Below, piece by piece: positions 23,358 through 34,434 of a stretch of 64,000 nucleotides of DNA (positions are counted from its first letter, which is position 1; each line of letters starts with the position of its first letter). The DNA lies in assembly GCF_010389155.1 (NCBI RefSeq), contig NC_057766.1:31877516-31941515 (forward strand). The letters run 5' to 3'. The notes beneath the pieces are model-generated. The model saw nothing but the letters and a program-made list of their open reading frames with translations. It had not been told where the DNA came from and did no database searches. The DNA comes from Erigeron canadensis. Taxonomy: Eukaryota; Streptophyta; Magnoliopsida; Asterales; Asteraceae. The position numbers and the translations under genes are program-made.

Positions 23358-25718
23358 ATGCATATTTCACTTCATTATGCTTGTTTATTAATTTGTAGCA
23401 AAAAGGCCAGAAAGAAACATGGGTCCAAACAATCTATTGATGATCAGGCCAAAAGAAACTCATTAGATGATAAGAAATTGCATGAAAATAAGCTCAAAGC
23501 TGCTCTACAACAAGCATCTGAATATGGGTCTCTTGTTAAACATCAAATTATCGACGTTTCAGAAGATATCAATGTCGAACACAAGGGTACTTTGGAAAGA
23601 TCAAGGTCATTAGCAAGACTAGAAGCTCAAAAGGAGTTTTTGAAAGCAACTTCTTTAGCTGCAGATACCGTATTTGAGACTGAAGATTCGATTACTGATT
23701 TTAATGAAGCGTTCGCAAAGTTCCTCACCATGTATCCGAAATACAAGTCTTCTGAAAGGATTGATGAGTTGAGAGTTGATGAGTATGGACACCTGGTTGA
23801 CAATGATTCTAAGGTGTGTCTTGATTATTGTGGATTTGGGCTGTTTTCTTTTCTACAAGTTATTCAATATATGGAGTCATGTACCATACGTTTAACCGAA
23901 ATAACTTCAAATTTAAGTAATTATGCATTATATGGTTGTATGGAGAAGGGTACAGTTGAACATGATATAAAATCTAGGATCATGGATTACTTGAACATCC
24001 CTGAAAATGAATATGGTCTAGTGTTTACGGTTAGTAGAGGTTCTGCTTTTAAGCTTCTAGCCGAATCATATCCTTTTCACACGAATAAAAACCTATTAAC
24101 AATGTTTGATCACGAAAGTCAGTCGGTTAATTGGATGGCTCAGAGTGCTAAAAAGAAAGGGGCTAAGGTTCATAGTGCTTGGTTTAAATGGCCTACACTT
24201 AAACCATGTTCAACCCATTTGAAAAAACAGATCTTAAACAAGAAAAAGAGGAAGAAAGATTCATCGAAAGGTCTATTTGTGTTTCCGGTTCAATCAAGAG
24301 TTACTGGTGCTAAGTATTCATACCAATGGATGTCATTTGCTCAACAGAACAACTGGCATGTATTGCTTGATGCAGGGGCATTGGGTCCATTAGATATGGA
24401 TTCACTTGGCTTATCTCTTTTTCGACCCGATTTCATCATTACATCATTTTACAGAGTCTTTGGGTTTGACCCAACAGGATTTGGGTGTCTTCTTATCAAG
24501 AAATCTATGATTAAAATCCTTAAGAAGCAACCTGGTCATACTGGTTCCGGTATGGTGAAGATCAGTCCAGTGTATCCCTCATTTTATAGCGATTCTACGG
24601 GTGGATTCCCTCAATTCTCAAGGACCGAATGTGATGATGTAGTCCCTGAAAGCCAAAGTGGAAGTCAGCTACCAGTTTTTTCAGGTGTATTGACTCCGTC
24701 TCTTGTGAGGGATGTAAACGAAACTGAGATAGAACATGGTAACTACACATATAGTGATGAGGGTAGCCCTGTTTTTGAAGAAGCTGGCATCTTTTCAATC
24801 ATGAAAAGTCCGATTTTGAGTGATGATGGATCGCCTGAGGACTCGATGTGGATTGATTTAGGCCCGAGTCCATTAGGATCACAACCTGTCATGCCTTTAC
24901 CACCACCGTCTTGGTTCACAAGAAAAAGAGTAAGCAACATAGAATCCCAATCACAGGCTCATGAAAGCATGAAGGCCAACAAAGTAGACTACTTTCAAGC
25001 AAATATTTGTAGTCCAGAAATACAAGAAGAGCCTGAAATTGATAATTCAGTTATACGAAGAGACACTGAGGGCGAGTTTAGGCTGCAGGGGAGAAGAGTA
25101 TCATTTGGTTTTGAGAACATAGATGATTCTATCAGTGAAGAAGAACAGTTTGAATCGGATAGGAAGGAACCCAAGATAACATGTAGACATCTTGATCATG
25201 TAAACATGTTGGGGCTGAGCAAGACTACATCTAGGCTTCGGTTTCTGATCAACTGGCTTGTTACTTCCTTGATTCAATTGAGACTACCTGGCTCAAATAC
25301 AGAAGATGTGGTTCCACTTGTTCACATATATGGTCCAAAAATCAAGTACGAAAGGGGTGCATCTGTGGCATTTAATATTAGAGATAGAAGCATGGGACTA
25401 ATTAGTCCAGAAATAGTTCAAAAGATGGCGGAAGCAAATGGGATTTCACTTGGTATTGGCATTCTTAGTCATATAAAGATCATACAAAGCACAAAGCAGA
25501 ATCGTGGGGCTATTGATCTTGCTGATACAACAATTTGCAGACCAATGGACAACAACGTAGGAGGGTTTGTTAGAGCTGAAGTCGTCACTGCTTCACTCAG
25601 TTTTTTGACCAACTTTGATGATGTTTATAAATTATGGGTTTTTGTCTCTAAATTCCTTAATTCATCTTTTGTTCGAGAATATGGACTTTCAACTGTCATA
25701 GAAGGTGAAGAGTCTTAA
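23358..25718 (+). CDS. MoCo-sulfurase-like PLP-dependent-transferase-fold protein with Lys-to-Arg change
   Basis: One uninterrupted frame of 786 residues, close to Arabidopsis At5g66950/At4g37100/At2g23520 (about 870 residues). Conserved blocks include SRSLARLEAQKEFL (about 81-94), VCLDYCGFGLFS, GTVEHDIKSRIMDYLNIPE, LTMFDHESQSVNWM, LFVFPVQSRVTGAKYSYQWM and DAGALGP. The FYxVFGxDPTGFGCLLI motif normally carries the PLP-binding Lys; here codon 24453-24455 is AGA, giving Arg366. A low-complexity linker (about 410-600) precedes a conserved C-terminal region (CRHLDHVNMLGL, IYGPKIKYERGA, EVVTASLSFLTNF). Start: the MH opening aligns with relatives, although a tttgtag just before the lysine-rich stretch could also be a splice acceptor. 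The family has a cysteine-desulfurase-like fold; its reaction in plants is not established. The Arg suggests a non-catalytic protein. Confidence 0.9.
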   Translation: MHISLHYACLLICSKKARKKHGSKQSIDDQAKRNSLDDKKLHENKLKAALQQASEYGSLVKHQIIDVSEDINVEHKGTLERSRSLARLEAQKEFLKATSLAADTVFETEDSITDFNEAFAKFLTMYPKYKSSERIDELRVDEYGHLVDNDSKVCLDYCGFGLFSFLQVIQYMESCTIRLTEITSNLSNYALYGCMEKGTVEHDIKSRIMDYLNIPENEYGLVFTVSRGSAFKLLAESYPFHTNKNLLTMFDHESQSVNWMAQSAKKKGAKVHSAWFKWPTLKPCSTHLKKQILNKKKRKKDSSKGLFVFPVQSRVTGAKYSYQWMSFAQQNNWHVLLDAGALGPLDMDSLGLSLFRPDFIITSFYRVFGFDPTGFGCLLIKKSMIKILKKQPGHTGSGMVKISPVYPSFYSDSTGGFPQFSRTECDDVVPESQSGSQLPVFSGVLTPSLVRDVNETEIEHGNYTYSDEGSPVFEEAGIFSIMKSPILSDDGSPEDSMWIDLGPSPLGSQPVMPLPPPSWFTRKRVSNIESQSQAHESMKANKVDYFQANICSPEIQEEPEIDNSVIRRDTEGEFRLQGRRVSFGFENIDDSISEEEQFESDRKEPKITCRHLDHVNMLGLSKTTSRLRFLINWLVTSLIQLRLPGSNTEDVVPLVHIYGPKIKYERGASVAFNIRDRSMGLISPEIVQKMAEANGISLGIGILSHIKIIQSTKQNRGAIDLADTTICRPMDNNVGGFVRAEVVTASLSFLTNFDDVYKLWVFVSKFLNSSFVREYGLSTVIEGEES

Positions 25719-25985
25719 AGGCGATAAGGTTCTTCCTTGCCAACTTACTAAATCTGATTGTGCTTATTGTATTTTGATTCAACACATAAAGCAGTGTTAA
25801 TAGTGCTAATGATTTTGCTTATCAAAACTGTGTATCTGATCATCTTTGATTAAAATAAGTTGTCTTCTGCAGAAGGTTACAATAAGCAATCCCAAACAAC
25901 CCGTTAAGAAATCTCATAAATAATACTGATGAAATTTATCTAGATTGGCATGATTGCCCTATTCATTGGCTTTGTTATACCAATG
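25719..25985 (+). other. 3' flank of the PLP-fold gene
   Basis: No open frame. It probably contains the 3' untranslated region. Confidence 0.4.
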
Positions 25986-26520
25986 GTCCGGATATAAAAA
26001 GCACAAACGGTAGAGTCATTTGATTTTGGTTTAGCAACATTTTTCCAAGATTCCATCCAAAATGCAAAGTGTCTGGTCAAATTGTTTAAGGAGTTTTAGA
26101 TGGGAAGCTTTGTGTTATGTCATGGGCTAGACATGCTAGAGGTAAGGTGTGGGTATGTAAGTGGTGACTATGGTGAAACCTTATGCATTTCACACAGAAT
26201 AAGTTTTTTTACATGGATTTCAATCATCGAGTTTTGTACAATCCAGTTACGAATGAGGTTCAACTATTTGAGATTAGACCATTTCACCAAATCAAAGTTG
26301 TTCAGTGTGTAGATAGAATGATAGTCTCGGACTCTTGGTTGGTCCTAATCATGCCGGGCATGAACCTTACTTCATTACAAGTTTGAAAATAAAGCCTAGC
26401 TTAGTAACAAAGGTCTTGCATCATCTAAAAGACTAAAACGCACAAGGTTTTGCATACTCAGTGTTGCAGAGTTGCATTCTAACTGGTAGGTGATTTTTTC
26501 ATTCAATATTGTGCTAATTT
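25986..26520 (+). repeat. Duplicated fragment, copy A (unknown gene remnant)
   Basis: Matches 30186-30870 in the same orientation: both hold 'gaatcatttgattt-ggtttagcaac', 'gcatttcac-c-gaat', 'gattagaccatttcaccaaatcaaagttgtt', 'agtaacaaaggtcttg-atcatctaaa' and 'gagttgcattctaactg'. A short frame (26183-26386) reads NKFFYMDFNHRVLYNPV...LFEIRPFHQIKVV, in the style of a protein fragment, but I cannot name its family. The two copies lie on either side of the amino acid permease gene. Confidence 0.7.
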
Positions 26521-27124
26521 AAAATCATATGGTCACAAATCAAGCTACAAAACAAGGAGTTTCTACAAGCTCCTCAAAACCCCTACTAAAACCAAGTGAT
26601 GGAAGAAGAAGCAGATGATCACCCTATTCAAACAAGTATATTCCATGAAGTGCAAATAACATAATATTGAATTCAATATACAACAAAGTTCAGATCTAAT
26701 TTATGAAATAACAAGCACGAAACAGAGGAACATAATCAAAATCGAATATTGGATTTAAACAGATCACTTGTAGGTTAGAGTTATACAACTGTAAACAACA
26801 CTATAACTTTAACTGCTCAACAAAATACAATTACATGCAAAACAACAGTAATGGACAGGTGAATTAACCCGCATTATAGACTTAAACTTTTCTTGTCATC
26901 AAGTATGCAAGAAATACATCTTGAAACAACTCACAGAAACATAACCATGATGCACTAGAATGGACCAAGAAGGCTCATCTTTCACGCACTCTCTATTCCA
27001 GTTCGCACATGCATCATAGTAGCACTATTCAATCCAAACCCAATCTGTGACCATAAGAAATTTGTCTCTGAAAATCGGTTGAATACTATTCCACTTCGTG
27101 TTATGGTATTTTCTTGCACTCCAG
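26521..27124 (-). other. 3' flank of the permease gene
   Basis: AT-rich with no coding frame. The part nearest the permease stop codon is likely its 3' untranslated region. Confidence 0.4.
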
Positions 27125-29161
27125 TCACATTGTCTTGAAAGGCTTGTAAGTCTTGAGATCAGTAACCACCCCAGCAATTGATCCCGTCGCAGCACAGAGC
27201 GAAATAAGGAGACAAACGACACTCAGTGATTGTAGCAAAATCCATCGGGCACTCCATCTTGGTATCATCTTTTGAACAATATATATCTCTATCGGAAAGT
27301 AGACGGTCAATGGCCAGAATCCAAATGCTCCCATAATCCCAACAACATCGTTAAAAAACGGCATCAACATAGCAATGAGTGTGGTCAGGCAGACGAAGGC
27401 GCTTCTCCATGCCAACCGGAACATGTTTAGCTTCAAGGGTTTATGCTCCCCAACAGGAATAATTGGGATCTCGATATCGTTGTTGATGAATTTGCTCTCA
27501 GGGAAGGACTTGACGGCAGTGCTTTCAACAAAGGCGAATAAGGGCTGGCAGAAGACTTGGTAGGCCCCAACAAGGTGGATCACGATGGCGACGTTGGCAA
27601 TGTCGACAAGCCAAAAAGGGTCAAAGAAACCAAAACCAGTGAGGAGGTTTCCAGGTGCCATGTCTCCTAAGGCAGCATAGCCAAAAGATCCACATAACAT
27701 ATAAAAGGCGGTCGTGGTCGCAACACTGATCATGCTTGCTTTCTTCATGGTTTTGTGCTCAGCCGGTGCTTTGACGGTATCCTGAATCTCAATGAGAACA
27801 AGGGAGTAGGAATACGCAAAAGCAATGGCACCAAGTGCTTGAAACGCCCTCCATGTTTTCTGAGTTGCTGTCACATTGTTATTATTCCCCATCTTAACAC
27901 CAGTTAGACTTCCCTTGATTTCTCCATTCTCTGTTCATTCAACAAGATAACATATCAATCTCCATATATAAACAAATTACTACTCTATTATATATAGCTA
28001 GACACACTAATTAATTAAGTTTAACATAAAGATAACATGATTAAAAAAGAATAAACAAATTACCGGCAACTTTAGCGATTCCGAGGCCAAGTCCAATGGT
28101 GGAGTAAGTGAATGACATGACAGCAGCCACCATCGAAAGCCATGAAATCTGATGGAAGTCTGGAATTTGAGAGAGCAAAATTTGTAAGCCACCAAACATG
28201 AGCATGTATGCCGCTCCTGATACTTGGCATGGATTCTCATGACCCTTTTCATGAAAACAACTTGATCGCTTTATAGCCCTGTTATTGGCAATCGTCACCA
28301 AAAAGAAAATCACATTAAAAATCTATGATACGATCGACACAATATTAACAGTTGATTTAAATGTTAACTAGATATATGAAAAATATATACTCACATCATG
28401 CTAACGGATGCTGCAATAGTGTATCCAATTGCCGTTCCAACGATATTCAGATACTGAATGCTTCCACAAACTTTCTTTTTCCATCCCCCTGAAAAATTAA
28501 TATTTCCATAAGTATAATAATGTATATAAGTTACCATCGAATTTAACGAAAATATGCAATAATATAATATATATATATATATGTTCAAATACTATATGAG
28601 TATAATTTAATCTATCCCTACAAACATACACAATTAATTAAATAGAAGAGTATAGTATAGGGGGAAAATTAAGTAGAGTACCAAGATTGTTCTGAACAAC
28701 TTCCATGTAGGTATAGTTTCGCTTGCCGGTGATAGGGTCCCCCGAGCGGTAGCAGTAGGCGAGCAGACAAGATGTGTAGTAAGTCACAAACGAGAACCCG
28801 ACAAGAACGACCGGCCCAACGACCCAGCCCAGTTGCGCCGTGGCCCATGCTAGTGACAACACTCCGGAGCCGATGACAGTAGTAATGATATGTGCACTTG
28901 TAGTCCAAACATTCCCTATATTATAATTTCGCCAAGATCGAGTAAGTAAGTACTAGTGATCGACGTATGCAAATCAAATATTTAAGATACAAAAATATTA
29001 TATTATATATTAAAAAGAAATTAAGGCCGGGTTACAAAAAGGTACGTACCAGATCTCTTAGGACGACCATCGTCATCGAAGAACTTAGACTCGTCTTGGG
29101 CGAAGTCTCCCACAACTTGAATGATGCATTCTTGAGCCTTTTCGCTTACGTTATCACTCAT
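27125..29161 (-). CDS. Amino acid permease (AAP family, AAAP superfamily)
   Basis: Five minus-strand exons: 29161-29050, 28915-28682, 28488-28395, 28278-28064 and 27930-27125. They join in frame to 486 residues, the family norm. After a hydrophilic N-terminus ending DDDGRPKRSG come the first membrane block (NVWTTSAHIITTVIGSGVLSLAWATAQLGW, about 39-68), YCYRSGDPITGKRNYTYMEVV, GTAIGYTIAASVSM, the CFHEKGHENPC loop, TWRAFQALGAIAFAYSYSLVLIEIQDT, GYAALGDMAPGNLLTGFGF and a C-terminal run of helices. About ten membrane segments are expected. AAPs are H+-coupled importers of neutral and acidic amino acids in the plasma membrane, used in phloem loading and seed filling. Which AAP this is cannot be decided here. 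Reading is intact; the last exon carries over half of the protein. Confidence 0.95.
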
Positions 29162-30185
29162 CTTTTTTCCGAAAATAGTACAACTCTGAAAGGGAATTAC
29201 AACATGAATGTTAATTAATATTGAAAAGATCATTCGAATAACTAAAAAGTTGAACAAGATTAACGGAAAACAGTTTAAAAACCTCTTACTAACGACGATC
29301 GACTATATACGAGTATATGTTCTAAGTACGTAAAAAGTAGTCATGCATGGATATACGTACGTACACTACGAGTAATTCTAATTATACCGAGAAATTAATT
29401 AGTTGAAATTAAGTTAAATAGAGTAGTATTTTACCTGATAACTAATTAATCACGTACGAACGATTGATCAAACCAAAAACCCTAAACGTCGAATTGAATG
29501 GTTCTTGATTAGTCGTATACTTCTTTCTCGATCTCCTGAATTTCGACTCAATAATATTTCGTGTATCCCTTGCAATAACTATATGCAATGCGCCAATTAA
29601 TGCATGCCTATATATATACATTGCCGACTTGTCAGAGATTGACTACAATTTGGACAACTAGCATTGTAATGACGGTATTAATTAACATGAAAGACCCCTC
29701 AATGTTATTAAAGTTCTCATTTGTTTATTTATTTATTTATTTTTTTGAAAATTTCTCATTTGTTTATTTAATTTACATCATCTATACTTTCTATTTTTAT
29801 TTCTACCAATACTATACGGCTACACGGGTCGATTACTATTTTCACATTTAAGTAAATATCACAAGGTTATAAAGGACATTTTATAAAACTTATGGATATT
29901 AATCACAAAGTTAGGTTTTTATGGGGAAATAGTTTTAAAAAAATATATCTAGTCGGTGTCTTTAATTTGGAAAAACTAATTAAGATTTTTATTTGTAACT
30001 TCAATAAAATAAATTAATTAATTAAACAACGATTAGGTGTTTATTTTATAATAAAAATTCCTTTTCTTGAATAGTTGATATTTTGTAATAAAATTTCCTT
30101 TTAACTAGTTGAATATCCGGTCTAGCTATCCGAGTTAAAAGTTAAAACAACAGATATATGACTAGCTAAATGGTTTGCATATGAA
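29162..30185. other. Upstream region of the permease gene
   Basis: The permease promoter and leader must lie at the left of this segment. A pyrimidine-rich, AT-rich spacer follows. Palindromic 'tacgtacgta' words at about 29353-29362 could bind bZIP-type factors, but this is only suggestive. No gene is recognised. Confidence 0.35.
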
Positions 30186-30870
30186 AGCACACAAACAGAT
30201 ATAGAATCATTTGATTTGGGTTTAGCAACTTTTCTCCAAAATGAAAATTCTACTTAATATATAAGTGAAATTCTTTTAAGATTTGGATGTGATGTGTGGG
30301 TGATTAGGTTTAGCCAATAATGTCTAGCCTAGCTAATCAAGGCATTCCCGGTTTAACCCATGCCAAGGTCTTGAGTTCGATCCTTAAGGATGACAAACCT
30401 TGAGGTTTTTCCCTCCAAATACTTATAACGGCCCATAACCAATATATCGTTGTCTAGGGTACGTTTAAGGTTTCACTATTATATGGTGAGGTTTATGTGA
30501 TGTACGTCGTATACCGACCGAATGTTCGGAAAAAAGAAATTGGTGACTGAAGATTGAATCTCAGGGCATTTCACGCGGAATGAATAAGTTTTTTTACATG
30601 GGTTTTCGACATGGACCTTTGTGCAATCTTGTTACGAACATGGTTAAGTGCAACTATTTGAGATTAGACCATTTCACCAAATCAAAGTTGTTTAGCATGT
30701 TATTAATCTCGTTTGGTCCTAATCGGGTCGGGCATCAACATTACTTCGTTTCAACAGGACAATCAAACTTAGTAACAAAGGTCTTGTATCATCTAAAATG
30801 CACAAGGTTTTGCATACCCGGTATTGCAGAGTTGCATTCTAACTGTGGTGGTTGATTTTTTCATTCAATA
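30186..30870 (+). repeat. Duplicated fragment, copy B, interrupted by a SINE
   Basis: Second copy of the 25986-26520 fragment. Relative to copy A it contains an extra block at about 30310-30530 with SINE features. The frame 30580-30855 (NKFFYMGFRHGPLCNLV...) corresponds to the frame in copy A, with several changes and frame breaks, so neither copy looks like a working gene. Confidence 0.65.
30310..30525 (+). mobile_element. tRNA-derived SINE, family 1, plus orientation
   Basis: Carries a good B-box (ggtcttgagttcgatcc, about 30370-30386) preceded by an A-box-like region. It then shares 'aaggatgacaaaccttgaggttt', 'aacggcccata', 'ttgtctagggtacgt' and 'tatggtgaggttt' with the inverted copy at 46970-47155. 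Two copies with the same promoter head support a SINE family. It interrupts duplicated fragment B. Confidence 0.65.
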
Positions 30871-30884
30871 TTATGCTAAATAGT

Positions 30885-31960
30885 TGTTGAAATAGTGTGA
30901 ACTTTGGTAAACCCGACAAATTATATGTCTTCGGATATTTGGGCCCGTAGGGTCATACACAATAGAATGTTTATAATGTTTAACCATAAAGCTACGGAAT
31001 AACATTTGATCATTCATGTATTTAATTAAATAGTTTTAATTAAATTATTCGTTTATAAAATTAACACGAGTTAATTGAGATAAATGGATAAGCTGACAAC
31101 TGCATGTTATCAATAAAAGTCAATTAAAGTTAGTTTTAATTGATTTGATAAACAACTTAATAATTAAAAGTATTTTAATAGTTAATAAATGAGTTAACGG
31201 GTTAAATAATTAATTACTTAATGATCCAAAATAATTAGTAATGGATTAATTATAATATGGAAAGTATGGTCCAACCCTTCTAAGGTCTCATGGCCAAAAA
31301 TCTTCAACGGAAGTGAGGGAGGTGGTCGAAATTCCCATAAAAGAATTATAAGGTTTTTAGTTTCCTTATTTGATTAGGAACTTTGCCTATATAAACCTCT
31401 CAATCACCTCCATAATTCATTCACAAAAAAAACTCTAAAAACACACACAAAGGGATTCTTTCCTTTGTGTGGTTCAACATTCACAAAGCAAAACCATCAA
31501 AACCCTATATTGTTTTAGGTTTAGTTATTTAAGGTTTTAGTTAAATCCTAAATTAGTTTTAGCAAAAGGTTTTTTGCCTTTTGTCTTTGTGGGGTTTTCG
31601 AAATCCCCTCCTCTCGAAAGGTTTCGAATTCGACCAACCCTATCAAAGGGAAGTCGAATTCAACTAGCTAGGGTGATTCGCAAGGGTTTCGGTTGGTTGT
31701 GATCGCAAGCTTAACGGTGTCTAGCAGATCATTGGTTGAGACATTGTTCGTGTACGCACACACGAAAGGTTTCTATTTTGGAATCTTATTTCCGGAATCT
31801 TCTACTTCAATGAAGAATCTCTACTACTGTAACGAAGTTAGTTTGTATTTAATTAAGTTACTTATATTGCATGCATGTGGATCTTGGAAAGAGATATTAA
31901 ATTAGATTTAATAGTTTATTAACATGCTTCCACTACTTATTCTGATTTAATAGAGTTGTT
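30885..31960 (+). mobile_element. LTR-like sequence, right border unclear
   Basis: Begins TGTTGAAATAGTGTG. It includes 'gccatggcc'-type promoter sequence and a TATA-like 'gcctatataaacctc' at about 31386-31400, then a 'ctctcg...gtttcg' leader, and ends near the 'tgcttcc' word typical of some plant LTR tails (about 31923). No primer-binding site, second LTR or coding region is seen. I could not find a matching target duplication, so the right end may be truncated. Confidence 0.5.
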
Positions 31961-33677
31961 TTGTTAAAGGTTTTGAAAATTTAACTGTCACTCAAATCGG
32001 GTCGGTCATGTACCCCACCCATTTTATATTATTCGGTTAATAAACTCAGTGGTTGAAAGAACAGATTCCCATTGAAGAACTCTTGTGTTCAGGCCTTGTA
32101 GTGGACATACCCAAGTTCAAGTATGAAGGAGTAACGTTTATCCTTATTAATCGTAGTGCGTTCGAACGGATTAGTAGATGGTTTTCCCAATCAGATATTT
32201 GAAATAGACATTTCTACTTCGAAGGAGCTCTCTAGCGCAGACTCAATTAAGACAACATATTTTAAACCTTCCGCTGTTAAATCACGACACGAAATTTCTA
32301 ACAAAATTTATCTTTAAAAAAACTTTAACTCCAACCTGAATTTGAACAATCTATCATTTGTGTTTGAAACGTATTTTGATGATTTCTCAGTCATAATTAA
32401 ATGTGCTATCAATGTTGAAAGCTGAAAAAATGCATCATCAATGTTTTAAAAAAGTGAATCGTGGTTTATGGTTACAGCTTACAAGGAAATTTTATTGTGC
32501 CCCAATTTATTTACCCAATGTTTGACGGTTTGACCATCAATTGACTGAAAAAATACCCAACATTAAATGTGCAATTTTTGGCTTATGGCCGGCTGAAGCC
32601 CCAATCTAGGAAGCTTTATATATATATATATATATGAGAAAAGAGAGTATAAGGTTATTCGGCACCTAAGCTTAGGTGTGGAATCCCTCACATACTAATA
32701 TTTTATTATTTCTTGTTTAATGAATAAATGCATGGGCCCCCATGATTTTTATGGATTAAAAAAACAATATGTGAGTGTTCCACACCTAAACTTAGATACC
32801 CAACAGCCTTATATTCTCATCCCCTATATATATATATATATATATTATAAGTTTATCAACAGGAATCAAACCTACGAATTTGCCCGGTTGGACGCTATAA
32901 CCATTCAGCCATGGACATTACAAATAATATTTCAATCATTTATACTTTTAATTGGTATGAAAAATATTTTTAATTTGTTTACGCTTTTGTGTATGTAAAA
33001 TTATATTGTATTAAAAGTGTGTAAAAATTTATCCACACTAAAAGTTGTGATATTTTAAAAGCTCACACTTTTAGTGTGTTCTTTCATATTTAACTTGTCA
33101 CACCCCATTTGTCCACGCTACATTTTTAGTCACTATGAACAAATTTTGTGTTACAAATTATATATGAAAGTTCACACTAAAAAAGTGTGAACTTTTAGGA
33201 TACCACAATTTTTAGTGGGATAAATTTTTTACACACTTTTAGTTTAACATAAATTTATACACATAAAAATGTGAACAAATTTTTAATTTGTTTACGCTAA
33301 TTAAAAGTGTGAATAATTTTAATATTATTTGTAATATATATTTATTTAGAGATTGCTTGTCAAGTACTCAAGTTAGCTTATATAAAGCCTAAAAGCATAA
33401 GTGTAAGGCAAAGAAAATTGATTTATAGAAAGTTTAAAATAGCTTCTATACATTGTTAATAGATTAGGATTAGTTTTAGAATGACTTCGTTAGTCCTTCC
33501 ATCTAATTAAAATGAGGGAAGAGGAAGCTGATTGTGGATATCTCATGCAATCACTTGGTTAATAAACAAAGTTAATTTTTATTCTTTGTTTTTATTTGTG
33601 TTTCAGTTACCTTCAAACTTCGCCGATTTTATTCCAACGCTAAATTAGCTTACTTCGTTCGAAGTAATTAAAAGAAG
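31961..33677. other. Repeat-rich spacer
   Basis: Two (TA)n runs (about 32614-32635 and 32824-32845) lie near opposite-facing copies of 'gcacctaagcttaggtgtgg' and 'ccacacctaaacttagatacccaac' (about 32661-32683 and 32780-32804), which form an inverted repeat. At 32865-32930 the minus strand shows a SINE-like A-box/B-box pair. From 32970 to 33320, 'aaaagtgtgaac/gttcacacttttagtg' words recur in both orientations, as in a fold-back element. No gene is recognised. Confidence 0.5.
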
Positions 33678-33832
33678 GGTTTTGCTAAACAAAGCCCTAA
33701 ATGTTTTCGTTAAGGTGCATTAATTAGTTGTACACTTATCATAAAATTCAAGAGGCCGACATTTAATATGGAAACGTACAATCATTTTATGCACGTTAAA
33801 TGAAGCCCTAAGGGCTTCCTTTAGCATTTTCC
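33678..33832. mobile_element. MITE with ~25-bp terminal inverted repeats
   Basis: The left end ggttttgctaaacaaagccct and the reverse complement of the right end, ggaaaatgctaaaggaagccct, match well. The length is about 155 bp and there is no coding capacity. Diverged copies lie at 13626-13800 and 16062-16218. Confidence 0.75.
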
Positions 33833-33989
33833 TTAAAAGAAAAGCTACTATATATGTTCAAAAAAAATAAAATAATAATTAATGCAGAAACCGGACTTAA
33901 CACCCATGCCATTGGGTGTTCATAAACACTATCTAATACTTTCCTTATAAAAATTATTCACTCACTACAAATAAAAAATGTTATTCAAA

Positions 33990-34215
33990 TGTCGAAAGTA
34001 CTAAATAAAATTGATTTACGCCTTAAATCCTTATTTTTAATGATTAACATTTTAAACCTTTATTTTTTTAAAATTTTCACTATTACCGTTACATGCATCA
34101 ACCTACACCACTACTTGACACCACCACCACCACCAATAATACCGTCAACGACATCACTAAACCGTTGTCCCGTCACCACAACCGCATTGTGTGAGTACCA
34201 TGCTCCTCATAATAG
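33990..34215 (+). mobile_element. Helitron-like end, second copy of the CAC-rich type
   Basis: Parallels 17980-18135: 'ttaaatccttatttttaatgat', 'cttgacaccaccaccaccaccaat', then a weakened hairpin 'ccgcattgtgtgag' and 'taccatgctcctcat'. The hairpin is degraded compared with the other copy. It lies just upstream of the B3 gene. Confidence 0.45.
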
Positions 34216-34300
34216 AAAACCAAGAGTCCACTTCACCATATTTCATTACATTTAGTCATTTATCAATTTCCAAATCTTGATCAATTTACAAAGCCAAAGC

Positions 34301-34402
34301 ATGATTAATTACCACACCCCATTGCCTCCAGAGAACAATCCATTCAACTTTCTTAGGATCATTCTTTCTAACGACACTCCATCTACAGGCATTGTAAGTC
34401 TA

Positions 34403-34434
<32 letters not shown>

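Noticed and set aside
29021..29257. Longer permease N-terminus starting upstream at 29257
   Set aside because: The added residues are hydrophobic and unlike AAP proteins; the ATG at 29161 gives the usual hydrophilic start and normal length.
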